A stretch of 64,000 nucleotides of DNA from Mycobacterium szulgai. Lineage in GTDB: Bacteria; Actinomycetota; Actinomycetes; Mycobacteriales; Mycobacteriaceae. The position numbers and the translations under genes are program-made. Shown piece by piece: positions 9,619-19,558 of this stretch (position 1 is the stretch's first letter; each line of letters starts with the position of its first letter). A model generated the notes under the pieces. That model saw only the letters and a list, made by a program, of their open reading frames with translations. It ran no database searches and was not told where the DNA came from. The stretch spans positions 62,001 through 126,000 of the forward strand of contig NZ_LQPW01000031.1 of NCBI RefSeq assembly GCF_002116635.1, in the 5' to 3' direction.

Positions 9619-10404
9619 CTACTGGGCTGCCCGCGTCGCCGGGTGTACGGCGATCAGGCCCAATTTGCTGCGGCGCCGGCACATCGCCGCCAATTCGCCG
9701 TAGGCCTTCTCGCCGAGCAGCTCGGTGAGTTCGTCGGCAAGACTTTCCCATACCTGCTGGGCGCCGACGTGGGCGGCCGGATCGCCGGTGCAGTACCAAT
9801 GCAGGTCAGCACCTCCCGAGCCCCAGCCGCGGCGATCGTATTCGGTGAGCGTGGTCTTGAGGATCTCGGTTCCGTCGGGCCGGGTCACCCACTCCTGGCT
9901 GCGCCGGATCGGCAACTGCCAGCAGACGTCGGGCTTCATGGTCAGCGGCGGCACGCCCAGCTTGAGGGCCTTGCTGTGCAGCGCGCACCCGACGCCACCG
10001 CGGAACCCCGGACGGTTCAGGAAGATGCAGGCGTCCTTGTGCTTGCGGGTGCGGTACTGCGGCTGGTCGTCATGCTCGTCGAGTTCCAGATATCCCTTGC
10101 GGCCCAACCCTTTTTCGCGAAATTGCCAGTCGTCGTCGGTCAGCTTCTGCACCGCGTCGTCCAACCGTGCGCGGTCGTCGTCGTCGGACAGAAACGCGCC
10201 GTGCGAGCAGCACCCGTCGTGCGGCCGCCCCGCGACGGTGCCCCGGCAGGCCGGCGTGCCGAACACACACGTCCAGTGCGACAGCAACCAGGTGAGGTCG
10301 GCCGCGATCAGATGCTCGGGATTGTCCGGGTCGTAGAACTCCACCCACTCGCGGGCGAAATCCAATTCGACTTCCTGGCCTGGCCCCTGGCGCGAATTTG
10401 CCAC
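9619..10404 (-). CDS. Conserved cysteine-rich protein (Rv0495c-like)
   Basis: A 261-residue cytosolic protein of unknown function, widely conserved in actinobacteria. It contains several cysteines in spaced pairs: [42 protein letters not shown] and CTGD. This pattern suggests a metal or Fe-S site, but no named family is certain. The GTG at 10404 starts [11 protein letters not shown]; the M. tuberculosis protein is longer, so the true start could lie upstream. Its stop abuts the GntR stop. Confidence 0.75.
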   Translation of the reverse strand: MANSRQGPGQEVELDFAREWVEFYDPDNPEHLIAADLTWLLSHWTCVFGTPACRGTVAGRPHDGCCSHGAFLSDDDDRARLDDAVQKLTDDDWQFREKGLGRKGYLELDEHDDQPQYRTRKHKDACIFLNRPGFRGGVGCALHSKALKLGVPPLTMKPDVCWQLPIRRSQEWVTRPDGTEILKTTLTEYDRRGWGSGGADLHWYCTGDPAAHVGAQQVWESLADELTELLGEKAYGELAAMCRRRSKLGLIAVHPATRAAQ

Positions 10405-10498
10405 GGACTCAACGTTAGACCAAGATTCGGGCCCTGATCGGCGGGCGACCGCGCGGGTCGTGCAACGCGAGCTACTTGTGCCGGGCTAGTTTGTGTTC

Positions 10499-11515
10499 GT
10501 GCGATTGGGTGTGCTGGACGTGGGGAGCAACACGGTTCATCTACTGGTGGTAGATGCTCACCGTGGCGGGCATCCGACCCCGATGAGCTCAACGAAGGCC
10601 ACATTGCGGCTTGCCGAGGCAACCGACAGCTCCGGCAGGATCACCAAGCGCGGCGCCGACAAACTGGTCTCCACCATTGACGAGTTCGCCAAGATCGCGG
10701 TGAGCTCCGGTTGCGCGGAGCTGATGGCCTTCGCCACCTCCGCAGTCCGCGACGCCGAGAATTCCGACGACGTCCTGGCCCGGGTCCGCAAAGAGGCCGG
10801 CGTCGAGTTGCAGGTGCTGCGCGGGGTCGACGAGTCGCGGTTGACGTTTCTGGCGGTGCGACGGTGGTTCGGGTGGAGTGCTGGCCGCATCATCAACCTC
10901 GACATCGGCGGCGGCTCGCTGGAGGTGTCCAGCGGTGTCGACGAGGAGCCAGAGGTCGCGTTGTCGCTGCCGCTGGGTGCGGGGCGGTTGGCCCGTGAGT
11001 GGCTGCCGGACGATCCGCCCGGGCGGCGACGGGTGGCGATGCTGCGCGATTGGCTTGATGCGGAATTGGCGGACGCCAGCGCGGCCGTCCTGGAAGCCGG
11101 TGAACCCGACCTGGCCGTCGCATCGTCGAAGACGTTCCGGTCGTTGGCGCGCCTCACCGGCGCGGCGCCATCGGCCGCCGGTCCGCGAGTGAAACGCACG
11201 CTCACGGCAAATGGCCTCAGACAACTCATATCTTTCATCTCTAGGATGACGACCGCTGACCGGGCAGAACTGGAAGGAGTGAGCGCCGAGCGCGCGCCAC
11301 AGATCGTGGCAGGTGCTCTGGTGGCGGAGGCAAGCATGCGCGCGCTGTCGATAGAAACGGTGGATATCTGCCCGTGGGCGCTACGGGAAGGTCTCATCTT
11401 GCGCAAACTCGACAGCGAAGCCGACGGAACCGCTCTTGTGGAGACTTCGGTACGCGATGCTGGAGGTCAGGTAGTTGATCGGAACGCGGCCAACCGATCG
11501 AGAGGTAAACCATGA
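10499..11515 (+). CDS. ppx1: Exopolyphosphatase / GppA-type phosphatase Ppx1
   Basis: A member of the Ppx/GppA phosphatase family (ASKHA fold) that hydrolyses polyphosphate; the M. tuberculosis counterpart Rv0496 acts on short chains. The phosphate-binding loops are [12 protein letters not shown] at the N-terminus and [14 protein letters not shown] at about residue 137. The start at GTG 10499 gives [11 protein letters not shown], as in other mycobacteria; a GTG two codons upstream (10493) is also possible. It is first of a run of five closely packed plus-strand genes and overlaps the next start as ATGA. Confidence 0.93.
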   Translation: MRLGVLDVGSNTVHLLVVDAHRGGHPTPMSSTKATLRLAEATDSSGRITKRGADKLVSTIDEFAKIAVSSGCAELMAFATSAVRDAENSDDVLARVRKEAGVELQVLRGVDESRLTFLAVRRWFGWSAGRIINLDIGGGSLEVSSGVDEEPEVALSLPLGAGRLAREWLPDDPPGRRRVAMLRDWLDAELADASAAVLEAGEPDLAVASSKTFRSLARLTGAAPSAAGPRVKRTLTANGLRQLISFISRMTTADRAELEGVSAERAPQIVAGALVAEASMRALSIETVDICPWALREGLILRKLDSEADGTALVETSVRDAGGQVVDRNAANRSRGKP

Positions 11516-12498
11516 CCGGACCACACTCTGAGACTGAGGACACCAAGCAAATCTCCGTGGCCGAGTTGCTGGCCAGGAATGGAACCATCGGTGCCCCGGC
11601 TCCTACGCGACGCCGCCGCCGTCGGCGCGGGGATAGCGACGCGGTAACCGTCGCAGAACTCACCGGCGAGATTCCCATCATCCGTGAGCAACCTCACGAG
11701 GAAGCCGAACCGGCCGTGCCGACCACTCCGTCGGCGCCGGCGAACGGGCAGCCCGACGTAATCGAGACGGCACCCGAACCCCAGGCGGCACCGCCAGCTG
11801 AACCGGAACCGGTCCCTGAAGTCGCGGCCAAGACCGCGTACTGGTCGGAACCCGAACCGCGTTGGCCCAAGTCCGAGCCGGTGGCCCGGCGCCCCTCCGG
11901 TCCGGAGCGCAGCGAGTACCCCCGGCCGCTACGGCACACCGAAGCCGAGCAAGCCGGGCAGGAATCCGGTGCCGAGCACATGAGCCCCGATCCGGTGGAG
12001 CACTACGGCGACACCTCGGTGGATGTGATGGACACCGAGGTGCGTGAAGCGGACTCAGCGGTCGAGGACTCCGCGTACGTGCGCTCCTACCTGCAGGCTT
12101 CGGAAGGGACGTTATTCGGCGGCCAGTCCATCGCCGATGAGGTAGCCCGGCGGCGCGGTGAGCAGGTGCCCACCCTCTTCGACGAGGACCCCGTCGACGT
12201 GGCGGCCCAGCCGGCTCGAATGTCGTCCGGCAAGCTGATCGCCTTGTGGCGCGGCACGGTGATCGTGCTCCAGTCGATCCTGGCGGTGGTGTTCGGCGCG
12301 GGACTGTTCATCGCGTTCGACCAGCTGTGGCGCTGGAACAGCATTGTGGCACTGGTGCTGTCGGTGCTGGTCATTCTTGGACTGGTCGTCGGGGTGCGGG
12401 TGGTGCGCAAGACCGAAGACATTGCCAGTACGTTGATCGCGGTTGCCGTGGGGGCGCTGATCACCCTGGGACCGCTGGCCCTGTTGCAATCGGGCTAG
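11512..12498 (+). CDS. Membrane protein with acidic/proline-rich cytosolic arm (Rv0497-like)
   Basis: A 328-residue protein. Residues 1-235 are hydrophilic, rich in Pro, Glu and Ala, with a basic [10 protein letters not shown] patch near 40-50. Three hydrophobic segments follow at about 242-268, 275-295 and 303-325 ([56 protein letters not shown]). No enzymatic motif is visible. Its place between ppx1 and the isomerase-like gene is conserved. It could be a scaffold or kinase substrate, but that is speculation. Confidence 0.82.
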   Translation: MTGPHSETEDTKQISVAELLARNGTIGAPAPTRRRRRRRGDSDAVTVAELTGEIPIIREQPHEEAEPAVPTTPSAPANGQPDVIETAPEPQAAPPAEPEPVPEVAAKTAYWSEPEPRWPKSEPVARRPSGPERSEYPRPLRHTEAEQAGQESGAEHMSPDPVEHYGDTSVDVMDTEVREADSAVEDSAYVRSYLQASEGTLFGGQSIADEVARRRGEQVPTLFDEDPVDVAAQPARMSSGKLIALWRGTVIVLQSILAVVFGAGLFIAFDQLWRWNSIVALVLSVLVILGLVVGVRVVRKTEDIASTLIAVAVGALITLGPLALLQSG

Positions 12499-12510
12499 GC
12501 GCCGGCAGAC

Positions 12511-13353
12511 TTGCGCCCAGCGATCAAAGTCGGCCTGTCGACGGCCTCCGTGTACCCGTTGCGGGCGGAGGCCGCGTTCGAGTACGCGGCCAGGCTCGGC
12601 TACGACGGGGTCGAGCTGATGGTCTGGGGCGAATCGGTAAGCCAGGACATCGCTGCTGTCCGCAAGCTATCGCGGCGTTATCACATGCCGGTGTTATCCG
12701 TGCACGCTCCGTGCCTGCTGATCTCGCAGCGGGTGTGGGGTGCCAATCCGATCGTGAAGCTGGACCGCAGTGTGCGCGCCGCCGAAGAGCTGGGGGCGCA
12801 GACGGTGGTGGTGCATCCGCCGTTTCGGTGGCAACGGCGTTACGCCGAGGGCTTCAGCGAGCAGGTCGCCGCGCTGGAATCGTCCAGCGACGTGCTGGTG
12901 GCCGTGGAGAACATGTTTCCGTTTCGGGCGGATCGGCTCTTCGGGGCCGACCAGTCGCGCCAGCGCATGCGCAAACGTGGTGGTGGACCGGGCGCAGCCA
13001 TTTCGGCGTTTGCGCCGTCCTACGACCCGCTGGACGGCAACCACGCGCACTACACGCTGGACCTCTCGCACACCGCGACCGCAGGCACCGACGCGCTGGA
13101 AATGGCCGGGCGAATGGCCTCGGGTTTGGTCCACCTGCACCTGTGCGACGGCAGCGGACTGCCCGCCGACGAGCACATGGTGCCCGGCCGTGGCACCCAG
13201 CCCACCGCCGAGGTGTGCCAGATGCTGGCCGGCGGCGCCTTCGCCGGTCACGTGATCTTGGAGGTGTCCACCTCGAGCGCACGTTCGGCCTACGAGCGCG
13301 AATCCATGCTGGCCGAGTCGTTGCAGTTCGCCCGGACGCATCTGCTGCGCTGA
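12511..13353 (+). CDS. Sugar phosphate isomerase/epimerase-like TIM barrel (Rv0498-like)
   Basis: A 280-residue protein of the xylose isomerase-like (AP endonuclease 2) TIM-barrel family. Metal-ligand-type residues are seen in GYDGVELMVW, VHPPFRWQRR, VAVENMFPF, YTLDLSHTA, VHLHLCDG and VILEVSTSS. The start is a TTG at 12511, giving MRPAIKVGLSTAS; no ATG fits the conserved N-terminus. The exact substrate is unknown. It overlaps the following gene by TGATG, implying translational coupling. Confidence 0.85.
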   Translation: MRPAIKVGLSTASVYPLRAEAAFEYAARLGYDGVELMVWGESVSQDIAAVRKLSRRYHMPVLSVHAPCLLISQRVWGANPIVKLDRSVRAAEELGAQTVVVHPPFRWQRRYAEGFSEQVAALESSSDVLVAVENMFPFRADRLFGADQSRQRMRKRGGGPGAAISAFAPSYDPLDGNHAHYTLDLSHTATAGTDALEMAGRMASGLVHLHLCDGSGLPADEHMVPGRGTQPTAEVCQMLAGGAFAGHVILEVSTSSARSAYERESMLAESLQFARTHLLR

Positions 13354-14189
13354 TGACGGCCCTATTCAGCGCCGCGATGGCGCTACGCGAACTCGAGTCC
13401 GGCCCAAACGGCCAGGTCTTTGCCGGCGAGCTGAACAAGCACTGGACCATCGGGCCCAAGGTGCACGGCGGTGCGATGGTGGCGCTGTGTGCCAACGCCG
13501 CGCGTATCGCACACGGTGAACACGAGGGAGGTGCGCTGCAGCCCGTCGCGGTCTCGGCGAATTTCCTGTGGGCCCCCGATCCCGGTGGACTGCAGGTGGT
13601 GACGTCGATCCGCAAGCGTGGGCGCCGGATCAGCGTGGTCGATGTCGAGCTCAACCAAGGCGATCGCACCGCGGTGCACGCCGTGGTCACGCTGGGCGAG
13701 CCGGAACATCAAGGGACACCCCTGCTTTCGGCGAACCCGGTGGTGGATTTGATGGCGCCGGAACCGCCCGAGGGCGTCGAACCGATCGGGCCGGGCCATC
13801 GGCTGGCCGGCCTGGTGCATCTGGGCGAAGGCTGCGATGTGCGGCCGTTGCTTACGACCATGGGCCGGGTCACAGACGGGCGCCCGCCCGTGCTGCAGAT
13901 GTGGGCTCGTCCGCGCGGTGTCGCTCCGGACGCGCTGTTCGCGCTCATGTGCGGGGATTTATCGGCGCCGGTGACCTTTGCGGTGGACCGCACCGGCTGG
14001 GCGCCGACGGTTCAACTCACCGCCTTCATCCGCGCCCTGCCCGTCGATGGCTGGTTGCGCGTGGTCTGCACCTGCACGGAGATCGGGCAGGACTGGTTCG
14101 ACGAGGACCACATCGTTGTCGATCAGTCGGGTCGCATTGTGGCCCAGTCGCGCCAGCTGGCCCTGGTTCCTGCCCAGCGGGGCGGATAG
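13353..14189 (+). CDS. Acyl-CoA thioesterase-family hotdog protein (Rv0499-like)
   Basis: A 278-residue protein resembling double-hotdog thioesterases. The first hotdog has WTIGPKVHGGAMVALCANA followed by SANFLWAPDPG and ISVVDVELNQGDRTAVHA. The second has TFAVDRTGWAPTVQLTAFI and WLRVVCTCTEIGQDWFDED. It probably hydrolyses an acyl-CoA, but the substrate is not known. The ATG at 13353 overlaps the upstream stop, and a much longer frame from 12246 is an artefact of the previous gene. proC follows after 15 bases. Confidence 0.85.
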   Translation: MTALFSAAMALRELESGPNGQVFAGELNKHWTIGPKVHGGAMVALCANAARIAHGEHEGGALQPVAVSANFLWAPDPGGLQVVTSIRKRGRRISVVDVELNQGDRTAVHAVVTLGEPEHQGTPLLSANPVVDLMAPEPPEGVEPIGPGHRLAGLVHLGEGCDVRPLLTTMGRVTDGRPPVLQMWARPRGVAPDALFALMCGDLSAPVTFAVDRTGWAPTVQLTAFIRALPVDGWLRVVCTCTEIGQDWFDEDHIVVDQSGRIVAQSRQLALVPAQRGG

Positions 14190-14204
14190 ATCGCGGCATC
14201 TGCG

Positions 14205-15092
14205 ATGCTTTCGGGCATGGCAAGAATTGCGATCGTCGGTGGCGGCAGCATCGGTGAGGCATTGCTGTCGGGCCTGCTGCGGGCGGGGCGGCAGGTCAAG
14301 GACTTAGTCGTGGCCGAACGGATGCCGGATCGGGCCAAGTACATATCCGAAACCTATTCCGTCTTGGTGACGTCGGTGAAAGACGCGGTCGAGAACGCCA
14401 CGTTCGTAGTCGTCGCCGTCAAGCCCGCCGACGTCGAGGCAGTGGTGGACGACCTTGCCGACGCGGCGGCGGCGGCCGACAACGACAGCGTTGAGCAGGT
14501 GTTCGTCACCGTCGCGGCAGGCATCACCATCACATTCTTCGAATCCAAGCTGCCGGCCGGAACGCCGGTGATCCGAGCGATGCCCAACGCGGCGGCACTG
14601 GTCGGGGCCGGCGTCACCGCGCTGGCCAAGGGGCGCTTCGTCACCCCGCAGCAGCTCGAGGAGGCTTCGGCGCTTTTCGATGCCGTCGGCGCCGTGCTGA
14701 CCGTGCCCGAGGCGCAGATGGACGCGGTGACCGCGGTATCCGGTTCAGGCCCGGCATATTTCTTTCTGCTGGTGGAGGCGTTGGTGGATGCCGGTGTCGC
14801 GGTCGGTTTGAGCCGGCAGGTGGCCACCGACTTGACCGCACAGACCATGGCCGGATCGGCGGCGATGCTGCTGGAGCGCATGAACCAGGAGCGGCGCACC
14901 GCCGATGGCGAGCCGTTGGGTTTGCGCGTGGACTCCTCGCCGGCTGAGCTGCGGGCGTCGGTGACCTCACCTGGCGGCACGACCGCGGCTGCCCTGCGGG
15001 AACTGGAACGCGGTGGATTTCGGATAACCGTCGACGCCGCGGTTCAGGCCGCCAAAACACGCTCTGAGCAGCTAAGAATTACATCTGAATAA
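14205..15092 (+). CDS. proC: Pyrroline-5-carboxylate reductase
   Basis: Last enzyme of proline synthesis, reducing pyrroline-5-carboxylate with NAD(P)H. The Rossmann motif IAIVGGGSIGEALLSGLL is near the N-terminus. FVVVAVKPADVE, VIRAMPNAAALVGAGVTAL and AVSGSGPAYFFLLVEALVDA are family signatures, and TSPGGTTAAALRELE closes the C-terminal domain. It has 295 residues from the ATG at 14205; an ATG four codons later (14217, MARIAIVGG) is equally plausible. Confidence 0.95.
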   Translation: MLSGMARIAIVGGGSIGEALLSGLLRAGRQVKDLVVAERMPDRAKYISETYSVLVTSVKDAVENATFVVVAVKPADVEAVVDDLADAAAAADNDSVEQVFVTVAAGITITFFESKLPAGTPVIRAMPNAAALVGAGVTALAKGRFVTPQQLEEASALFDAVGAVLTVPEAQMDAVTAVSGSGPAYFFLLVEALVDAGVAVGLSRQVATDLTAQTMAGSAAMLLERMNQERRTADGEPLGLRVDSSPAELRASVTSPGGTTAAALRELERGGFRITVDAAVQAAKTRSEQLRITSE

Positions 15093-15232
15093 TTCAGGTT
15101 TTTTGAACTGATTGTCCCCCACCAGTACCAGTAACCCCACTAGTCCCGCTATTCTCCTCTGTGTATGCACGTGTGGGTGCCAGCGGAGGGGAAGCCGCTG
15201 GCATTGCGCGGGCCTGACACGATTGGGTTGCA

Positions 15233-15490
15233 ATGACGTCTACCAACGGGCCGTCGGCACGGGATTCTGCAGGTAAGGGCCGGGACACCGGTTCGGTCGA
15301 AGCGCAACAGGGCCGGACGCAATTTCTCACCGTCGCCGAGGTGGCGGCGCTGATGCGGGTCTCCAAGATGACGGTGTACCGACTGGTGCACAACGGCGAA
15401 CTGCCCGCGGTGCGGGTTGGGCGGTCGTTCCGGGTACATGCCAAGGCCGTCCACGACATGCTGGAGACCTCGTACTTCGACGCTGGCTAG
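15233..15490 (+). CDS. Excisionase-type helix-turn-helix protein (Rv0500A-like)
   Basis: An 85-residue DNA-binding protein. After a hydrophilic 28-residue arm comes a MerR/excisionase-type winged helix: FLTVAEVAALMRVSKMTVYR then LVHNGELPAVRVGRSFRVH. Such proteins bind DNA through the HTH and a short wing. Despite the excisionase family name, no phage or integrase gene lies nearby, and the gene is a conserved mycobacterial chromosomal gene. A 140-base gap separates it from proC, so it probably has its own promoter. Targets unknown. Confidence 0.88.
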   Translation: MTSTNGPSARDSAGKGRDTGSVEAQQGRTQFLTVAEVAALMRVSKMTVYRLVHNGELPAVRVGRSFRVHAKAVHDMLETSYFDAG

Positions 15491-15600
15491 CCCTAATTGC
15501 AGCCGTCTGACCCAGCGCCCGGTTTGGTGTTCCATGCGCCACGCCGGGTAAGGTGACCGGGTCATTTCAAGAAGTGGTCACGGGGTAGATAGCGGAGTTC

Positions 15601-15702
15601 ATGGGTTCAGTAATCAAGAAGCGGCGCAAGCGCATGTCGAAGAAGAAGCACCGCAAGCTGCTGCGTCGCACTCGGGTGCAGCGCAGAAAACTTGGCAAGT
15701 AA
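15601..15702 (+). CDS. 30S ribosomal protein bS22 (33 residues, Rv0500B-like)
   Basis: A 33-codon gene of extreme basic composition: it starts [19 protein letters not shown] and ends [12 protein letters not shown]. This is the actinobacterial bS22 protein (AURKAIP1/COX24-type sequence) first seen in the structure of the mycobacterial 70S ribosome, where it binds the small subunit. A GGAG element precedes the ATG. It is too short for routine ORF calling. It lies alone between the excisionase-type gene and the galE-like gene. Confidence 0.93.
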
Positions 15703-15778
15703 GTCCAAGAGCCCTCGCTCGCGCGGACCGTCACCCTGCTGTAACGCACCCGTTTCTCCGCGCGGCTAGGCTATCGGG

Positions 15779-16903
15779 GTGGATTCGGCCAACGGTGGGG
15801 ATGGCGGCGCGATCGGCGGCAGCGACAACGTGCACTACCCGAAGGTGGTGCTGGTCACCGGCGCTTGCCGGTTTCTGGGCGGGTATTTGACGGCGCGGCT
15901 GGCGCAGAACCCTCTGATCAACGGGGTCATCGCGGTCGATGCCATCGCGCCCAGCAAGGACATGCTGCGCCGCATGGGCCGCGCCGAATTCGTTCGAGCT
16001 GATATCCGTAATCCCTTTATCGCCAAGGTGATTCGCAACGGCGACGTCGACACCGTGGTGCACGCAGCGGCGGCCTCCTACGCGCCGCGGTCCGGCGGCA
16101 GCGCGGCGTTGAAGGAAATCAACGTGATGGGCGCGATGCAACTGTTCGCGGCCTGTCAAAAGGCTCCTTCGGTGCGCCGCGTGGTGCTGAAGTCGACGTC
16201 TGAGGTCTACGGATCCAGTGCGCACGATCCGGCGATCTTCACCGAGGACAGCAGCAGCCGCCGCCCCTTCCGGGAGGGTTTCGCCAAGGACAGCCTCGAC
16301 ATCGAGGGCTACGTACGCGGCCTCGGCCGGCGCCGGCCCGATATCGCGGTGACCATTCTTCGGCTGGCCAACATGATCGGTCCGGCGATGGACACCACGC
16401 TGTCGCGGTATTTGGCCGGGCCGTTCGTGCCGACGATGTTCGGTCGCGATGCACGCTTGCAGCTACTGCATGAGCAGGATGCGCTGGGTGCGCTGGAACG
16501 CGCGGCGATGGCCGGCAAGGCCGGTACGTTCAACATCGGAGCCGACGGCATCATCATGCTGTCGCAGGCGATCCGCCGCGCGGGCCGAATTCCGCTGCCG
16601 GTACCCGGTTTTGGCGTGTGGGCTCTTGATTCGCTGAGACGAGCTAATCGTTATACCGAAATCACTCGCGATCAATTTGATTATTTAAGTTACGGGCGGG
16701 TGATGGATACCACCAGAATGCGTACCGAACTGGGCTATCAGCCCAAGTGGACGACGGCCGAGGCGTTCGACGACTACGTGCGCGGCCGCAGCTTGACTCC
16801 CATTATCGACCCACATCGGGTACGCTCCTGGGAAGGTCGCGCGGTAGCCCTAGCACAGCGATGGGGCAGCCGAAATCCAATTCCATGGGGTGGGGTCAGG
16901 TAG
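15779..16903 (+). CDS. galE2: NAD-dependent epimerase/dehydratase GalE2-like
   Basis: A 374-residue extended short-chain dehydrogenase. The NAD site is VVLVTGACRFLGGYLTARL; VVHAAAASYAPRSGG and VLKSTSEVYGSS supply the catalytic Ser-type segment. The usual YxxxK is not obvious after SSSRRPFREGF, so epimerase activity should not be assumed. The GTG at 15779 is followed by a short Gly-rich lead. The next gene starts at or inside its 3' end, so the two are likely co-transcribed; that neighbour is a glycerol-phosphate-type acyltransferase. Confidence 0.85.
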   Translation: MDSANGGDGGAIGGSDNVHYPKVVLVTGACRFLGGYLTARLAQNPLINGVIAVDAIAPSKDMLRRMGRAEFVRADIRNPFIAKVIRNGDVDTVVHAAAASYAPRSGGSAALKEINVMGAMQLFAACQKAPSVRRVVLKSTSEVYGSSAHDPAIFTEDSSSRRPFREGFAKDSLDIEGYVRGLGRRRPDIAVTILRLANMIGPAMDTTLSRYLAGPFVPTMFGRDARLQLLHEQDALGALERAAMAGKAGTFNIGADGIIMLSQAIRRAGRIPLPVPGFGVWALDSLRRANRYTEITRDQFDYLSYGRVMDTTRMRTELGYQPKWTTAEAFDDYVRGRSLTPIIDPHRVRSWEGRAVALAQRWGSRNPIPWGGVR

Positions 16904-17976
16904 ATATCGTGGCGGGTGAAAACAGAGCGAATGTCATTCCACTGCACACGAATCGGGGTCGGGTAGCAGCGCGCAAACGTGCCGGACAACGGGCTGACGC
17001 ATCCCGTCAGCACCCGTCGTTACTGTCGGATCCGAATGGCCGGGCGTCGGCCGAACAGATCGCTGCGGTCGTTCGCGAAATCGACGAGCACCGGCGCGCA
17101 GCCGGAACGACGTCGGCAGCCGAAGCACCGCTGAGTGATGTCGCGCAGCGCGTTGCTGCGGTTGCCGGATTTCTCCGTCAACGACTCACCGGCGATTACA
17201 CGGTCGACGAATTCGGGTTCGACCCGCACTTCAATAGCGCCATCATTCGGCCTTTGCTGAGATTTTTCTTCAGGTCATGGTTCCGCGTCGAAGTCAGCGG
17301 GATCGAAAACATTCCGAGCGAGGGTGCCGCGCTGGTAGTGGCCAATCACGCTGGGGTCCTGCCGTTCGACGGGTTGATGCTGTCGGTGGCGGTTCACGAC
17401 GAGCATCCCGCGGAACGGGATCTGCGACTTCTTGCTGCCGACATGGTGTTCGACTTGCCGGTCGTCGGCGAGGCCGCCCGCAAGGCTGGGCACACCATGG
17501 CCTGCACGACGGACGCGCACCGATTGCTCGCCTCCGGTGAACTGACCGCGGTGTTCCCTGAGGGCTACAAGGGTCTCGGTAAGCGCTTCGAGGACCGCTA
17601 CCGGTTGCAGCGGTTCGGGCGCGGCGGATTCGTCTCGGCCGCACTGCGCACCAAGGCGCCGATTGTGCCGTGTTCGATCATCGGCTCCGAAGAGATCTAC
17701 CCGATGCTGACCGACGTCAAGTTGTTGGCGCGATTGTTCGGCCTGCCGTACTTCCCGGTCACGCCCCTGTTCCCGCTGGCCGGCCCGGCCGGTCTGGTGC
17801 CGCTCCCGTCGAAATGGCGCATCGCGTTCGGCGAGCCGATTCAGACCGCGGACTATGCCACCACCGACGCCGAGGACCCGATGGTCACCTTCGAGTTGAC
17901 CGACCAGGTGCGTGAGACGATCCAGCAGACGCTGTACCGGCTACTGGCCGGGCGTCGCAATATCTTCTTCGGCTGA
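16885..17976 (+). CDS. PlsC-type lysophospholipid acyltransferase family protein (Rv0502-like)
   Basis: A membrane-associated acyltransferase with the NHxxxxD-type motif as VVANHAGVLPFDGLM, and the second block FPEGYKGLGKRFEDRY, typical of the PlsC family that acylates glycerol-3-phosphate or a lysolipid. The N-terminal ~80 residues are a hydrophilic arm. Start choice is uncertain: ATG 16885 matches the conserved frame and overlaps galE2 by 19 bases, ATG 16861 is upstream, and GTG 16909 has the best ribosome site (AGG eight bases before). The 363-residue form is given. A strong terminator follows. Confidence 0.88.
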   Translation: MGWGQVDIVAGENRANVIPLHTNRGRVAARKRAGQRADASRQHPSLLSDPNGRASAEQIAAVVREIDEHRRAAGTTSAAEAPLSDVAQRVAAVAGFLRQRLTGDYTVDEFGFDPHFNSAIIRPLLRFFFRSWFRVEVSGIENIPSEGAALVVANHAGVLPFDGLMLSVAVHDEHPAERDLRLLAADMVFDLPVVGEAARKAGHTMACTTDAHRLLASGELTAVFPEGYKGLGKRFEDRYRLQRFGRGGFVSAALRTKAPIVPCSIIGSEEIYPMLTDVKLLARLFGLPYFPVTPLFPLAGPAGLVPLPSKWRIAFGEPIQTADYATTDAEDPMVTFELTDQVRETIQQTLYRLLAGRRNIFFG

Positions 17977-18000
17977 TCCAGGGCTCAGGCGCTCCAGCAA

Positions 18001-18033
18001 ATAACCCCCGGCGGCGCAGCCACCGGGGGTTAT
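18001..18033. terminator. Bidirectional hairpin terminator
   Basis: A perfect 11-base-pair stem, ATAACCCCCGG paired with CCGGGGGTTAT, encloses an 11-base loop (18012-18022). It lies between the convergent acyltransferase gene (ends 17976) and cmaA2 (ends 18042), so it can stop transcripts from both. The ends read T-rich only weakly, as usual for mycobacterial terminators. Confidence 0.85.
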
Positions 18034-18041
18034 CGACGGAT

Positions 18042-18968
18042 CTATTTAACCAGCGTGAACTGGCAAACGTTCGTGTAGCCGTCGCGGAACAGATCCGAGC
18101 ATCCCCGCAGGTACTTGACGAAGGTGTCATACTCCTGCTGGCCCTTGAGCTCGATGGCCTTTTCCTTGTTTGCTTCCAGGGCATCGGCCCAGGAGTTCAA
18201 GGTGGGAACGTAGTTCTTGCCGATGAAGTGGTGGCGCTCGATCTTGAAGCCCGCCTCGGTCGAGTACCGGTCGACCTGCTCGACCTGGGGCAATTTTCCG
18301 CCCGGGTAGATCTCCTTGAGGATGAAGCTGATGAAGCGCAGCAGGCTCATCGTGGTCTTCAGGCCCATCGCCTTACCCTCTTCGGCAGTGGGCACCACGA
18401 TCGAGTGCAGCAACATCCGGCCGTCGTCGGGTAGCAGGCTGTAGTACTTCTTGAAGAAGGTGGCGTAGCGCTCGTATCCGGCGTCGCCCGCCCCGTCGGC
18501 GAAGTGCTCGAACGCGCCGAGCGACACGATGCGGTCGACGGGCTCGTCGAACAACTCCCAGCCCTGCAGGCGAACCTCTTTGTGCCGCGGGCTGTCCATC
18601 TCGGCAAACTTAGCCTCGCAGTGTGCCAACTGGTTTTCGCTCAGCGTCAAGCCGATGACGTTGACGTCGTAGTGCTCGACGGCGTGACGCATGGTCGAGC
18701 CCCAGCCAGAACCGATGTCGAGCAGAGTCATGCCCGGCTCGAGGTTGAGTTTGTCCAGGGCCAGTTTGCGCTTGGCGAACTGCGCCTCTTCGAGTGTTTT
18801 GGTCTGCGGCTGATCGATATTGGGATGCTCATCGAAGTAGGCGCAGCTGTAGGTCATTGAGGGATCGAGCCACAGCTTGAAGAACTCGTTTGATCGGTCG
18901 TAATGCGACTGCACGTCTTTGACCGGCGGCTTTAGTTGCGTTCCGCCTATTTCACTCGGTGACGTCAT
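18042..18968 (-). CDS. cmaA2: Cyclopropane mycolic acid synthase CmaA2-like
   Basis: A SAM-dependent methyltransferase that forms cyclopropane rings on mycolic acids; the M. tuberculosis CmaA2 makes the trans ring of oxygenated mycolates. The N-terminus [20 protein letters not shown] is the family signature, followed by SAM motif I in [29 protein letters not shown] and SLGAFEHF. It has 308 residues from the ATG at 18968; a longer frame reaches 19136 but runs into the next gene. It may be co-transcribed with the hotdog gene 10 bases upstream. CmaA2 rather than another paralog is inferred mainly from gene order. Confidence 0.9.
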   Translation of the reverse strand: MTSPSEIGGTQLKPPVKDVQSHYDRSNEFFKLWLDPSMTYSCAYFDEHPNIDQPQTKTLEEAQFAKRKLALDKLNLEPGMTLLDIGSGWGSTMRHAVEHYDVNVIGLTLSENQLAHCEAKFAEMDSPRHKEVRLQGWELFDEPVDRIVSLGAFEHFADGAGDAGYERYATFFKKYYSLLPDDGRMLLHSIVVPTAEEGKAMGLKTTMSLLRFISFILKEIYPGGKLPQVEQVDRYSTEAGFKIERHHFIGKNYVPTLNSWADALEANKEKAIELKGQQEYDTFVKYLRGCSDLFRDGYTNVCQFTLVK

Positions 18969-18978
18969 TGAGTGGACC

Positions 18979-19491
18979 CTACTTTCCGGCAGATATGGAT
19001 GCAATTGCGGCGACGGTTTCTTCAGCGCCAGCGTCTTGGTGCGCGGCCTCACCCAGCATCGTGACGACGCTGGTGACCACGGGGTTGCCCTCAGCATCTG
19101 TGACTTCGCTGCGGATTTCAGCGAGCACGGTGCCATGGGACTCGATAACCGAGTCTAGATAAGTGTCAAAGTACAGCTTGTCGTGGGCCACGATCGGCCG
19201 GTGGAACTTGAATTTCTGGTCGCGGTGGAAGACCCGGGCGATGTTGATCGGGATGTCGAACTTGGTGAAGATCTCCAGCTGCACGCGCCGGCCCGCAACC
19301 GCCAGGAACGTCAACGGCGCCACCAGTTCGGGGTAGCCGGCTTCGGCCGCGTCCACCTCGTTGTAGTGCGACGGATGGTCGTCTTGCACCGCGATCGCGA
19401 ACTCTCGCACCTTCTCGCGTCCGACCAGGAAGTAGTCCGGCGCCCGGTAGTGGCTACCGATGATTCCTTGGGTGGTTTCGGGAAGTGTCAT
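18979..19491 (-). CDS. MaoC/HadA-like hotdog dehydratase (Rv0504c-like)
   Basis: A 170-residue hotdog protein of the UPF0336 / FAS1-type dehydratase N-terminal family, related to HadA and HadC subunits of mycolic acid elongation. It shows [19 protein letters not shown], the [18 protein letters not shown] stretch and [19 protein letters not shown]. It lacks the full R-specific hydratase motif seen in HadB, so it may need a partner. Its position directly before cmaA2 supports a role in mycolate metabolism, but this is inference. Confidence 0.85.
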   Translation of the reverse strand: MTLPETTQGIIGSHYRAPDYFLVGREKVREFAIAVQDDHPSHYNEVDAAEAGYPELVAPLTFLAVAGRRVQLEIFTKFDIPINIARVFHRDQKFKFHRPIVAHDKLYFDTYLDSVIESHGTVLAEIRSEVTDAEGNPVVTSVVTMLGEAAHQDAGAEETVAAIASISAGK

Positions 19492-19558
19492 GCCGCTGCC
19501 GCTCTCCGCTCGATTGGTTGCTAGGCGTTACTGCCCGGCTAGCTAACGGCGCAGCCTA

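Noticed and set aside
12246..13352. N-terminal extension giving a 647-residue frame in front of the hotdog protein
   Set aside because: It overlaps the Rv0497-like and isomerase-like genes in another frame and is low-complexity; the coupled ATG at 13353 is the real start.
15233..15490. Phage or integrative-element marker, because the protein is of the excisionase HTH family
   Set aside because: The gene is a conserved chromosomal gene in mycobacteria at this location, with no integrase, att repeat or phage gene near it.
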